Positions 19,579 through 26,875 of a DNA stretch of 34,703 nucleotides are shown here, in pieces. The translations under genes and the position numbers were made by a program. The notes below the pieces were generated by a model. It had not been told where the DNA came from. It saw only the letters and a program-made list of their open reading frames with translations, and searched no databases. The stretch is from DATCMA01 sp036563645 (GTDB lineage: Bacteria; Actinomycetota; Actinomycetes; Mycobacteriales; Micromonosporaceae), in the NCBI GenBank assembly GCA_036563645.1, contig DATCMA010000008.1:1-34703 (forward strand). Reading direction: 5' to 3'. Positions within the stretch are counted from its first letter, which is position 1; every line of letters begins with the position of its first letter.

Positions 19579-19632
19579 GGCGGGCGGCACGCTGGCCGAG
19601 CGGCTCACTCGGCACGGCGCAGTCCGCCCGCC
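19579..19632. terminator. Composite hairpin between convergent genes
   Basis: GGCGGGCGG (19579-19587) pairs perfectly with CCGCCCGCC (19624-19632). Inside is a smaller hairpin, GCCGAG (19595-19600) with CTCGGC (19608-19613). It lies between the tauE stop and the oxidoreductase stop and reaches 28 bases into the latter gene, a plausible bidirectional terminator. Confidence 0.5.
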
Positions 19633-20615
19633 ACCTCGGTGGCGATGAGTTCAAAGGACCGCACCCGGTCCTCGATGTCGTACACCATCGTGGTCAGCAT
19701 GAGCTCGTCCGCCTGGGTGCGCGCCACGAGCTCGGCGAGCTGCCGCCGGACCGTCTCGGGTGAGCCCACCGCTTGCCCCTCGAAGCGGCTGCGCACCACC
19801 TCCCGTTCGAGGTCCGTGTAGGGGTAGGCGGCGGCTTCGTCGGGTGTCACGAGCGGCTCGGGGCGGCCGGCGCGCAGTTTGAGGAACGACAGCCCGCTCG
19901 GTCCCGCCAGCCACTGGGCGCGTTCGTCGGTCTCCGCGCAGATCGCGGTCACCGCCACCATGACGTATGGCCGGTCGAGCCACCGCGACGGCCGGAAGTG
20001 CTGGCGGTAGAGCGCGAGGGCGGGGAGGGTGTTCGCGGCGCTGAAGTGGTGGGCGAATGCGAACGGCAGGCCGAGTAGTCCGGCGAGCTGCGCGCTGTAG
20101 CCGCTGGAGCCGAGGAGCCAGATGGCGGGCATGTCCCCGCGCCCCGGCGTAGCGGTGATCCGCAGCCGGGGATCGCCGTCGAAGTATCCGATGAGGTCGG
20201 CCAGCTCCTGGGGAAAGTGCTCGGCCGCGAGCCCGTCCGGGGTGCGCCGCAGCGCGAGCGCGGTGAGCTGGTCGGTTCCGGGTGCCCGGCCAATGCCGAG
20301 GTCGATTCGGCCGGGGTAGAGCGCCTCCAGCGTGCCGAACTGCTCGGCCACGACGAGGGGGGAGTGGTTCGGCAGCATCACCCCGCCGGAGCCGATGCGC
20401 ATCGTCGAGGTCGCCGCGGCGAGGTGCGCGATCAACACCGCCGGGGCGGAGGAGGCGATCGATGGCATGTTGTGGTGTTCGGCTACCCAAAACCGGCGGT
20501 AGCCGAGGCGCTCGGTGTGGCGAGCCAACTCGGTGGTGTGGCGCAGCGCCTCACCGACGGTGCGGCCAGCGGCGACAGGAGCCAGGTCGAGGACGGAGAG
20601 CGGTACGGTGATCAC
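19605..20615 (-). CDS. LLM-class flavin-dependent oxidoreductase, MsnO8-like
   Basis: A 336-residue luciferase-like TIM-barrel protein. It starts MITVPLSVLDLAPV and has RRFWVAEHHNMPSIASSAP, RIGSGGVMLPNHSPL, VAEQFGTLEALYPGRIDLG and GRAPGTDQ, the pattern of the single-component-type LLM group often named MsnO8. Such enzymes use reduced FMN, sometimes F420, for oxidation or monooxygenation. The substrate here is unknown and no flavin reductase lies nearby. The GTG start at 20615 is preceded on its strand by GGAAG. The gene is convergent with tauE and lies downstream of tRNA-Leu on the same strand, separated from it by the tRNA terminator. Annotation by family is secure, by reaction not. Confidence 0.88.
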   Translation of the reverse strand: MITVPLSVLDLAPVAAGRTVGEALRHTTELARHTERLGYRRFWVAEHHNMPSIASSAPAVLIAHLAAATSTMRIGSGGVMLPNHSPLVVAEQFGTLEALYPGRIDLGIGRAPGTDQLTALALRRTPDGLAAEHFPQELADLIGYFDGDPRLRITATPGRGDMPAIWLLGSSGYSAQLAGLLGLPFAFAHHFSAANTLPALALYRQHFRPSRWLDRPYVMVAVTAICAETDERAQWLAGPSGLSFLKLRAGRPEPLVTPDEAAAYPYTDLEREVVRSRFEGQAVGSPETVRRQLAELVARTQADELMLTTMVYDIEDRVRSFELIATEVAGGLRRAE

Positions 20616-20768
20616 ACCGCTTCCAACCCGCCACGCCGCGGCGTTCTTCCGCCGATGCCCGTTCAGTCGGGATCCGGCGTTCCGTGGTGTTCGTCACGCC
20701 TTTCGCTCGTGCGGGCAGATGGACGTCTCGCCTTATCCGGCAGATCGTGCCATCGGAGACGCGGTCGG

Positions 20769-20783
20769 GCCCGCGTCGCGGGC
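20769..20783. repeat. Small perfect inverted repeat
   Basis: GCCCGCG and CGCGGGC surround a single T. It lies in the 252-bp spacer between the oxidoreductase start and the tRNA. Its role is unknown. Confidence 0.4.
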
Positions 20784-20809
20784 GCGGAGGATGTGGCGAG
20801 AACACGTAT

Positions 20810-20852
20810 CCGCTCGCGCCCCCGGGGTGTGTCGCCCGGTGGGCGCGAGCGG
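20810..20852 (-). terminator. tRNA-Leu terminator, 12-bp perfect stem
   Basis: CCGCTCGCGCCC (20810-20821) and GGGCGCGAGCGG (20841-20852) pair perfectly around a 19-base loop. The structure begins 15 bases past the CCA end of the minus-strand tRNA, so it most likely ends the tRNA transcript and shields the oxidoreductase gene from it. Confidence 0.7.
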
Positions 20853-20867
20853 AAAGTGCCTGGTCAG

Positions 20868-20954
20868 TGGTGCCGGGAGCGGGACTCGAACCCGCACGCC
20901 CTTTCGGGCAAATGCTTTTGAGGCATTCATGTCTGCCGATTCCATCATCCCGGC
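20868..20954 (-). tRNA. tRNA-Leu (anticodon CAA)
   Basis: On the minus strand the acceptor arms GCCGGGA and TCCCGGC close an 87-base tRNA with an encoded 3' CCA (A discriminator, CCA at 20868-20870). The anticodon loop CTCAAAA is framed by AATGC/GCATT and gives anticodon CAA, reading UUG. The long variable arm (GCCC-GAAA-GGGC) identifies a class II tRNA, consistent with Leu. The T-arm has the standard GGTTCGAGTCC. UUG is rare in such a GC-rich genome, so this is a minor isoacceptor. Confidence 0.95.
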
Positions 20955-21027
20955 AGGCCCGCCGTCCCGGCGGCCGCCTTCCACTGTACCGGACTACGCT
21001 CATGCGCGACCATTGCTGGTGCCGGTT

Positions 21028-21037
21028 CGATGCATCG
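21028..21037. promoter_or_regulatory. Perfect 10-bp palindrome before pdtaR
   Basis: CGATGCATCG is a perfect palindrome 15 bases before the pdtaR GTG and just before a TAGGGT hexamer (21045-21050). It could be an operator at the promoter; a chance occurrence cannot be excluded. Confidence 0.25.
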
Positions 21038-21052
21038 TTGGGGGTAGGGTCT

Positions 21053-21673
21053 GTGGCCGAGACGCAGGCGACTGCCGAGCACAGGCGAGTCTTGATCGCC
21101 GAGGACGAGGCGCTGATCCGCCTCGACCTCGCGGAGATGCTCGCTGAAGAGGGCTACGAGGTCGTGGGCGAGGCCAGCGACGGGGAGACCGCGGTGCGCC
21201 TCGCCGAGGAGCTGCGGCCCGATCTGGTGATTCTCGACATCAAGATGCCGGTCCTCGACGGGCTCGCCGCGGCGGAGCGGATCGCTGCGGCGCGGATCGC
21301 GCCCGTGATCATCTTGACCGCGTTCAGTCAGCGCGACCTCGTCGAGCGCGCCCGGGCGGCTGGCGCGATGGCGTACCTGGTCAAGCCGTTCCAAAAGAGC
21401 GACCTGGTTCCGGCTATCGAGGTCGCGATCTCCCGGTACGCCGAACTCACCGCATTGGAGGCCGAGGTCGCCACGCTCCAGGAGCGGCTGGAGACGCGCA
21501 AGTTCGTCGAACGCGCCAAGGGCCTGCTCATGACGACGTACAACATGACCGAACCGCAGGCCTTCCGGTGGATTCAGCGGACCGCCATGGACCACCGGAT
21601 GACGATGCGCGAGGTCGCCGAACGCATTCTGGTCGAAGTTCCCAACATGACCCAATCAGGTCAGTCCACGTAA
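21053..21673 (+). CDS. pdtaR: ANTAR-domain response regulator PdtaR
   Basis: A 206-residue two-domain regulator. The receiver domain has the acidic pair AEDEA (Glu17-Asp18), the phospho-acceptor Asp62 in LVILDIKMPVLDG, the switch residue in IILTAFS and the Lys in AYLVKPF. A coiled-coil linker (ELTALEAEVATLQERLE) leads to the C-terminal ANTAR domain (FVERAKGLLMTTYNM, EPQAFRWIQRTAMD, MTMREVAERIL). ANTAR proteins bind paired stem-loops in mRNA leaders and prevent termination or alter translation. In M. tuberculosis, PdtaR (Rv1626) is phosphorylated by the separate kinase PdtaS. No kinase gene is here. GTG 21053 is chosen because it precedes a normal receiver start. The gene stands directly upstream of the liv transporter, an order I recall from Streptomyces. 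A structured leader lies before livJ. Confidence 0.94.
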   Translation: MAETQATAEHRRVLIAEDEALIRLDLAEMLAEEGYEVVGEASDGETAVRLAEELRPDLVILDIKMPVLDGLAAAERIAAARIAPVIILTAFSQRDLVERARAAGAMAYLVKPFQKSDLVPAIEVAISRYAELTALEAEVATLQERLETRKFVERAKGLLMTTYNMTEPQAFRWIQRTAMDHRMTMREVAERILVEVPNMTQSGQST

Positions 21674-21784
21674 AGAAATTCCCACAAAGGGTGTTAAACT
21701 TTTCATATTAATGGATATCGCTTCTGGCGTCTAACGTAACAGTTTAGGAAATCCCGCTTCTCTGACCTTACGGCGACTGTCCCT

Positions 21785-21825
21785 CGTGGGATAACGTCCC
21801 GCGGCAGACCGAATCGACGGTCTGC
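21785..21825 (+). promoter_or_regulatory. Two back-to-back hairpins in the livJ leader
   Basis: Hairpin 1: CGTGGGA (21785-21791) with TCCCGCG (21797-21803), seven pairs including one G-U, loop TAACG. Hairpin 2 follows with no gap: GCAGACCG (21804-21811) with CGGTCTGC (21818-21825), eight pairs, hexaloop AATCGA. They end 71 bases before the livJ start and are followed by TTCGTCG. They could form an attenuator, a pdtaR terminator, or an RNA-binding site. An ANTAR-type target needs A1 and G4 in hexaloops; hairpin 2 has A1 but C4. Confidence 0.45.
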
Positions 21826-21896
21826 TTCGTCGCACCCGCGAATGAGCCAACGTGCTGGTGGGGCACGGGGCAATGGATGGAGGAGGGGTTCGAGCC

Positions 21897-23054
21897 GTGA
21901 GGCAGAGACTCGCGCGCGTGCTCGGTGGCGTCGCCGTGCTGGCGCTTGTGGCGTCAACCGCCGCTTGCGGTGGCGGAAGCGACGACACGGCCGGGGGCGA
22001 CTCGTGCGGCTTTAAGATCGCATTCTTTGGCGCGCTCACCGGGAGCTCCGCGGCGCTGGGCATCAACGAGAACAACGGTGTCAAGCTCGCCGTTGAGCAG
22101 TACAACAAGGAGCACGCCGACTGTCCGGTGGAACTGGTGTCGTTGGACTCCCAGGGCAGCCCGGACCAGGCGCCGCAGCTCGCTCAGAAGGCGATCGACG
22201 ATGAGAAGATCCTCGGCGTGGTGGGCCCGGCGTTCTCGGGTGAGTCTGAGGCGGCCAACCCGCTCTTCGCGGAGGCCGGGCTGGTGCACATCACCGCGTC
22301 GGCGACCCGGCCCAGCTTGGCCGAGCAGGGCTGGAAGACGTTCTTCCGCGTCGTCGGTAACGACCTGAGCCAGGGTCCCGCGGCCGGTATCTACATCCGG
22401 GACGTGCTCAAGGCCGAGCGGGTCTTCGTCATCGACGACCAGTCCGCGTACGGCGCGGGCCTGGCCGACGAGGTGAAGAAGGTGCTGGGCAGCCGAGTGG
22501 TCGGCACCGACAAGGTGCAGGGCGAGGGGAAGCAGGCTGACTTCTCCGCCACCGTCACCAAGGTGAAGAACGCCAATGTGCAGGCGATCTTCTTCGGCGG
22601 CTACTACCAGGAGGCGGGACTGCTGCGCAAGCAGCTCACTGCGGCCGGAGTCAACGCCGTGATGGTGGGGGGTGACGGTGTCAACGACCCCGCCTTCATC
22701 GAGTCCGCGGGACAGGCAGCGGCCGAGGGCACCATCCTCACCTGCCTGTGCGCTCCGGCGACCGAGGCGCGGGGCACATTTGCCCAGGACTACAAGGCGC
22801 TCCACGGGGTTGATCCGGGTACCTACAGCGACACCGCGTACGACGCGGCGACCATCCTGCTGAACGGCATCAAGCAGGGTGTGAAGACGCGCCAGGAGAT
22901 GCTGGAGTTCGTCCGGAACTACAACGGTCAGGGCGTCGCCGCGAACTACCGGTTCACGGAGAACGGCGAGATGGATCCGGCCGAGGTCAAGATTTGGGCG
23001 TACAAGGTTAAGGACGGCAAGGTCGTCCCGGACCGGGAAATCCCCAAGTCCTGA
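21897..23054 (+). CDS. livJ: Branched-chain amino-acid ABC transporter, substrate-binding lipoprotein
   Basis: This is the extracellular binding protein of the HAAT-type importer. The 385-residue product starts with a lipoprotein signal: basic MRQRLAR, a hydrophobic stretch, and a lipobox ending STAAC with Cys24 as the lipidated residue. Lgt, encoded in the same window, would modify it. The mature part has the periplasmic-binding-protein fold of the Leu/Ile/Val type: IAFFGALTGSSAALG, GVVGPAFSGESEAANPLF, HITASATRPSLA, RVVGNDLSQGPAAG and TYSDTAYDAATIL. GTG 21897 is preferred because GGAGGAGGGG lies upstream and it gives a compact signal peptide; in-frame starts at 21852 and 21873 would add a non-signal extension. 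It heads livHMGF. Ligand could be Leu/Ile/Val or another amino acid or amide. Confidence 0.94.
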   Translation: MRQRLARVLGGVAVLALVASTAACGGGSDDTAGGDSCGFKIAFFGALTGSSAALGINENNGVKLAVEQYNKEHADCPVELVSLDSQGSPDQAPQLAQKAIDDEKILGVVGPAFSGESEAANPLFAEAGLVHITASATRPSLAEQGWKTFFRVVGNDLSQGPAAGIYIRDVLKAERVFVIDDQSAYGAGLADEVKKVLGSRVVGTDKVQGEGKQADFSATVTKVKNANVQAIFFGGYYQEAGLLRKQLTAAGVNAVMVGGDGVNDPAFIESAGQAAAEGTILTCLCAPATEARGTFAQDYKALHGVDPGTYSDTAYDAATILLNGIKQGVKTRQEMLEFVRNYNGQGVAANYRFTENGEMDPAEVKIWAYKVKDGKVVPDREIPKS

Positions 23055-23083
23055 CAGCGTCGTCCAAGGGTCAAGCTGTGTGA

Positions 23084-23124
23084 ATTCGGGTGCGGCAGGG
23101 AAGTCGTCCCGGCCGCACCCGAAT
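23084..23124 (+). terminator. Intercistronic hairpin livJ-livH, 13-bp perfect stem
   Basis: ATTCGGGTGCGGC (23084-23096) and its exact complement (23112-23124) enclose a 15-base loop that contains a further GGGA/TCCC pairing. No T-run follows. It lies between the binding-protein gene and the permease genes, where such hairpins often limit read-through or protect the upstream mRNA so that binding protein outnumbers the membrane complex. Confidence 0.7.
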
Positions 23125-23152
23125 GCCGTCCCGTTCCTTTCGGAGCACCTCG

Positions 23153-24103
23153 GTGGATATCAACGGGCTGTTCTCCAATTTCGGGGAACTCACCACGACT
23201 GGCCTGACACAAGGGGCGATTTACGCGCTTGTCGCGTTGGGCTACACGCTCGTCTACGGCGTGCTGCGATTGATCAACTTCGCGCACTCCGAGGTCTTTA
23301 TCACCGGCGCCTTCTTCGCCGTCTGGACCTGGCAGTTCCTTTGGGGACTGAATCAGGATTCGACGGTCAGCGGGCTCGTCGCCGTAGGGTGCTTGGTGAG
23401 CGCGATGGTGGTCGCCGCCCTCGCGTCAGCGACCATCGCCTCTGTGGTGGAAATGGTCGCCTATCGGCCGTTGCGCAAGCGCCACGCTCCGCCACTGGCG
23501 TTCCTGATCACCGCGATCGGTGCGTCGATCGTCATCTCTGAGGCGTACGCGATCCTGACCCGGCGCCGGCCCACCGGCATGCCGACCCTCGTCAGCACCG
23601 ACCCACTAATCCACATTGGTGGGGTGCCGATCAGCGCGGCGGACCTCCTGATCGTGGCGTCGGCGCTGATCATGATGATCATTCTCGATATCTTCATCAA
23701 TCGAAGCCGTATCGGTCGGGGTATCCGGGCCGTGGCGCAGGACGCCAACACCGCGGCGCTGATGGGCATCAACAAAGACCGGATCATCTTGCTCGTCTTC
23801 CTCACCGGCGGCTTGATGGCCGGTATCGCTGGGGTGTTGTTCAACGTCCGGATTGGGGTGCTCACTTACAGCGTGGGATTCCTCATGGGGATCAAAGCCT
23901 TCACCGCCGCGGTTCTCGGCGGCATTGGAAACCTGCGCGGGGCGCTCCTCGGCGGCCTCCTGCTCGGCGTGACGGAAAACTACGCCTCCGGCCTGTTCGG
24001 TACGCAGTGGAAAGACTTCACGGCATTCGCGGTCCTGGTGGTGTTGCTGATGTTCCGGCCCACCGGGCTACTCGGTGAGTCCTTGGGGAGGGTCCGGGCA
24101 TGA
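23153..24103 (+). CDS. livH: Branched-chain amino-acid ABC transporter, permease LivH
   Basis: A 316-residue inner-membrane permease of the LivH type with about eight hydrophobic helices. The start GLTQGAIYALVALGYTLVYG followed by LRLINFAHSEVF is the family hallmark. GIRAVAQDANTAALMGIN is the cytoplasmic loop that couples to the ATPases, and AVLGGIGNLRGALLGGLLLG the conserved C-terminal part. GTG 23153 is chosen because GGAG (23142-23145) precedes it by seven bases; frames opening at 23090 or 23123 would run through the intercistronic hairpin. The stop overlaps livM as ATGA. It forms a heterodimer with LivM. Confidence 0.94.
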   Translation: MDINGLFSNFGELTTTGLTQGAIYALVALGYTLVYGVLRLINFAHSEVFITGAFFAVWTWQFLWGLNQDSTVSGLVAVGCLVSAMVVAALASATIASVVEMVAYRPLRKRHAPPLAFLITAIGASIVISEAYAILTRRRPTGMPTLVSTDPLIHIGGVPISAADLLIVASALIMMIILDIFINRSRIGRGIRAVAQDANTAALMGINKDRIILLVFLTGGLMAGIAGVLFNVRIGVLTYSVGFLMGIKAFTAAVLGGIGNLRGALLGGLLLGVTENYASGLFGTQWKDFTAFAVLVVLLMFRPTGLLGESLGRVRA

Positions 24104-25209
24104 GGAGCGCTATCGACCGCGTGCGTGCCGGGCGTGAGGCGGTGGGCGCGTGGTGGCAGCGGGCGCCGCGCGGGGTGCGCTGGGCGGTGCTCGGCGCGGT
24201 CATCGTCTTCTTCTACGCGCTGCCGAACAAGGAGTTCTACCAGTACCTCGGGCCGATCCCCACGACTGGCTCGAACTTCGGGCAGGTCTTGTTCACGATC
24301 TCCATCTACGTCCTGCTCGCCGTCGGCCTCAACATCGTGGTCGGGTACGCCGGCCTGCTCGACCTCGGATACTTCGGTTTCTTCGCCGTCGGCGCCTACA
24401 CCGTGGCGGTGTTGACCTCGCCGGTCAGCGACCTCAACACGCAGTGGCCGTGGCTGGTGGCGCTGCCCTTCGCGCTCATCATCACCATGGTCTCCGGCGT
24501 GTTGCTGGGGATGCCCACGTTGCGGCTGCGTGGCGACTACCTGGCGATCGTGACGCTCGGGTTCGCCGAGATGATTCGGCTGGCCGCCACGAGCTCGGAG
24601 TTCCTCCGGGGACAGCGGGGGTTCAACCAAATTCCCCATCCGCCCGGACGCTACGCCGACGGCACGCCCGTATTCGGGGTGCTCGATCCGCGGCCGTACT
24701 ACTGGCTGGTGTTGACGCTGATCATCCTGGTGTTGATCGGGGTGCGGAACTTGTCCCGCAGCCGGGTCGGGCGAGCGTGGGTGGCGATCCGCGAGGATGA
24801 GGACGCGGCCCAGCTGATGGGGGTGCCGACCTTCAAGTTCAAGCTCTGGGCCTTCGCCATCGGCGCGTTGATCGGTGGTTTGGCCGGCGCGCTGTTCGCC
24901 GGGAAGCAAAACTTCGTCAACTCCCAGAACTTCGAGTTGCTGAACTCGATCATCATCTTGGCCGCGGTGATCTTCGGGGGATCCGGGAACCTCGTCGGCG
25001 CGATCACCGGTGGTGCGCTGGTGGCCTACTTGGTCGAGCGACTCCGCGGGGTCGAACTCTTCGGCTGGGAGTTGTACGAGTTCCGTTTCATGTTCTTCGG
25101 GGCGGTGTTGATCATCATGATGATCTTCCGCCCGCAAGGGCTGATCCCGAACCGACGCCGCGCGGCGGAGTTCGCGGATCGCCGCCGGGAGGTGACCGTT
25201 GGTGGGTGA
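24100..25209 (+). CDS. livM: Branched-chain amino-acid ABC transporter, permease LivM
   Basis: A 369-residue membrane protein, the second permease of the importer. After a basic N-terminal stretch come the helices, with LLAVGLNIVVGYAGLLDLGY, YFGFFAVGAYTVA and MPTLRLRGDYLAIVTLGFAE, all characteristic of LivM. The coupling loop SRVGRAWVAIREDEDAAQLM precedes the last helices, and AVIFGGSGNLVGAITGGALV is the conserved C-terminal element. The ATG overlaps the livH stop. The 3' end overlaps livG by eight bases, with the livG ribosome site inside livM. Confidence 0.94.
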   Translation: MRSAIDRVRAGREAVGAWWQRAPRGVRWAVLGAVIVFFYALPNKEFYQYLGPIPTTGSNFGQVLFTISIYVLLAVGLNIVVGYAGLLDLGYFGFFAVGAYTVAVLTSPVSDLNTQWPWLVALPFALIITMVSGVLLGMPTLRLRGDYLAIVTLGFAEMIRLAATSSEFLRGQRGFNQIPHPPGRYADGTPVFGVLDPRPYYWLVLTLIILVLIGVRNLSRSRVGRAWVAIREDEDAAQLMGVPTFKFKLWAFAIGALIGGLAGALFAGKQNFVNSQNFELLNSIIILAAVIFGGSGNLVGAITGGALVAYLVERLRGVELFGWELYEFRFMFFGAVLIIMMIFRPQGLIPNRRRAAEFADRRREVTVGG

Positions 25210-26038
25210 CACCACGGGTGAGGGCACCCAAGCACAGGTGGCCGCGGACACCGCCGTCCAGGCCCACGAGCCCCTGCTTGAGGTCGACCACGTCACCCTG
25301 CGCTTCGGCGGCGTGGTCGCCCTCGATGACGTGTCCTTCACCCTCAACAAAGGAGAGATCCTTGGCCTGATCGGGCCGAACGGGGCGGGGAAGACCACCT
25401 GCTTCAACGCGATCACGGGGATCTACCGCCCGACCCAAGGGGAGATCCGATTCCAGGGCGTACGGATCACCGGCAAGAAGCGCCACCACATCACGCGGAT
25501 GGGGATCGCGCGGACCTTCCAGAACATCCGCCTCTTCCCCGAGATGACCGCGTTGGAGAACGTGATGGTGGGGGCGGACGCGCACCACAAGACCAGCGTC
25601 CTGTCGGCGGTGTTCCGACTCCCGCGCCACTGGCGAGAGGAACGTGAGGGCCGGGAGAAGGCCGAGCAGCTCCTGGAGTTCGTCGGCATCCGCCACCGGA
25701 TAAACGACATGGCCCGCAACCTCTCGTACGGCGAACAGCGGCGCCTGGAGATCGCGCGGGCACTGGCGACCGACCCCACGCTGCTCTGCCTCGACGAGCC
25801 CGCGGCCGGCTTCACGCCCGCCGAGAAGGAGCAGCTCCTCCCGCTCATCCGGGCGATCCGGGACCGGGGGATCACGGTCCTCCTCGTCGAGCACGACATG
25901 AAGCTCGTCATGGGGGTCACGGATCGAATCGTGGTGTTGGATTTCGGCAAGAAGATCGCCGATGGTCCTCCTGCGGCCGTCCGGGAGGATCCGAGGGTGA
26001 TCGCGGCGTACCTGGGAGTGCCGGACGATGCTGCTTGA
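25202..26038 (+). CDS. livG: Branched-chain amino-acid ABC transporter, ATPase LivG
   Basis: A 278-residue ABC ATPase. Walker A is GPNGAGKTT, the Q-loop region is ARTFQNIRLFPEMTALENV, the signature is NLSYGEQRRLEIARAL, Walker B is LLCLDEPAAG and the H-loop is LLVEHDMKLVMG. The LSYGEQR form of the signature is typical of LivG. The segment GFTPAEKEQL after Walker B also fits. GTG 25202 is preferred over TTG 25199 because the near-perfect ribosome site GGAGGTGA (25188-25195) is then six bases away. The gene overlaps livM by eight and livF by 11 bases, so the ATPases are coupled to the permeases. Confidence 0.95.
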   Translation: MGDTTGEGTQAQVAADTAVQAHEPLLEVDHVTLRFGGVVALDDVSFTLNKGEILGLIGPNGAGKTTCFNAITGIYRPTQGEIRFQGVRITGKKRHHITRMGIARTFQNIRLFPEMTALENVMVGADAHHKTSVLSAVFRLPRHWREEREGREKAEQLLEFVGIRHRINDMARNLSYGEQRRLEIARALATDPTLLCLDEPAAGFTPAEKEQLLPLIRAIRDRGITVLLVEHDMKLVMGVTDRIVVLDFGKKIADGPPAAVREDPRVIAAYLGVPDDAA

Positions 26039-26738
26039 GGTTGAGAACGTCAGCCTGCATTACGGACGGATTCAGGCGCTCCACGGCATCAGCCTGTCGG
26101 TAGCCGCGGGAGAGGTGGTCACCCTCATCGGCGCCAACGGCGCCGGGAAGACCACCACGATGCGCGCGATCTCCGGGCTGCGCCCGGTCAGCGCGGGGAG
26201 GATCCTCTTCGACGGCGAGGACATCACCCGGTTGCGGGCGGACCTGCGGGTCCGTCGAGGCCTGTGCCTCGTCCCGGAAGGGCGGGGGATCTTCCCGGGA
26301 CTGACCGTGTTGGAGAACCTGGACATGGGCGCCTACACCCGGCGGGACCGCAAGGCGGTCGCCGCCGACCTGGCGCGCGTGTTCGACCTCTTTCCGCGGC
26401 TGGCCGAGCGGCGCAAGCAGCTCGGCGGCACGCTCTCCGGCGGCGAGCAGCAGATGCTGGCGGTGGGGCGGGCGTTGATGAGCCGGCCCAAGCTGCTCCT
26501 GCTCGATGAGCCATCGATGGGGCTCGCCCCGATGCTCATCCAGCAGATCTTCTCGATCATCACCGAGATCAACAAGCAGGGCACCACCGTGCTGCTCGTG
26601 GAGCAGAACGCGCAGCAGGCCCTATCGCGCGCCGACCGGGCGTACGTCCTGGAGACCGGTCGGATTGTCCGCAGCGGTACGGGCCAGGAGCTGCTGCGCG
26701 ACCCCGCGGTCAAAGAGGCCTACCTTGGCGTGGCGTAG
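26028..26738 (+). CDS. livF: Branched-chain amino-acid ABC transporter, ATPase LivF
   Basis: A 236-residue ABC ATPase, partner of LivG. Walker A is GANGAGKTT, then LVPEGRGIFPGLTVLENL (the LivF-type Q-loop region), the signature LSGGEQQMLAVGRAL, Walker B LLLLDEPSMGLAP and the H-loop LLVEQNAQQAL. All residues needed for ATP hydrolysis are present. The ATG lies inside the end of livG (11-base overlap). It closes the liv operon, and two hairpins follow. Confidence 0.95.
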   Translation: MLLEVENVSLHYGRIQALHGISLSVAAGEVVTLIGANGAGKTTTMRAISGLRPVSAGRILFDGEDITRLRADLRVRRGLCLVPEGRGIFPGLTVLENLDMGAYTRRDRKAVAADLARVFDLFPRLAERRKQLGGTLSGGEQQMLAVGRALMSRPKLLLLDEPSMGLAPMLIQQIFSIITEINKQGTTVLLVEQNAQQALSRADRAYVLETGRIVRSGTGQELLRDPAVKEAYLGVA

Positions 26739-26782
26739 CGCGAGGCCCACGCTGACCGAAGCCGTTTCGGCGCCAGCGCGAC

Positions 26783-26798
26783 CACGGACGTGTCCGTG
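26783..26798 (+). terminator. First hairpin after livF
   Basis: CACGGA (26783-26788) pairs with TCCGTG (26793-26798) around CGTG. It stands one base before a much stronger hairpin and probably works with it. Confidence 0.45.
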
Positions 26799-26799
26799 C

Positions 26800-26843
26800 C
26801 ACCGCCGCGCCCCGTATCCGGCACCGTACGGGGCGCGGCGGTG
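26800..26843 (+). terminator. liv operon terminator, 17-bp perfect stem
   Basis: The arms 26800-26816 and 26827-26843 are perfectly complementary over 17 bases, very GC-rich, with a 10-base loop. CTGTCGCTTTG follows. This is one of the strongest hairpins in the window and sits 20 bases before the polA -10 box, separating the liv operon from polA. Confidence 0.8.
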
Positions 26844-26862
26844 CTGTCGCTTTGTGGGCGAC

Positions 26863-26868
26863 TAGAGT
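26863..26868 (+). promoter_or_regulatory. polA -10 element
   Basis: TAGAGT lies seven bases before the GTG of polA, with no ribosome site, so a leaderless transcript is likely. The -35 region would fall at the end of the liv terminator and has no clear hexamer. Confidence 0.5.
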
Positions 26869-26875
26869 CGCTGCC

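Noticed and set aside
20515..21147. Open frames running through the tRNA region on the plus strand
   Set aside because: They cross the tRNA-Leu gene in antisense and give no family-like product; the real pdtaR starts at 21053.
21804..21825. Classical ANTAR-target hexaloop
   Set aside because: Loop AATCGA has A at position 1 but C, not G, at position 4, and the neighbouring loop has five bases; kept only as a hypothesis.
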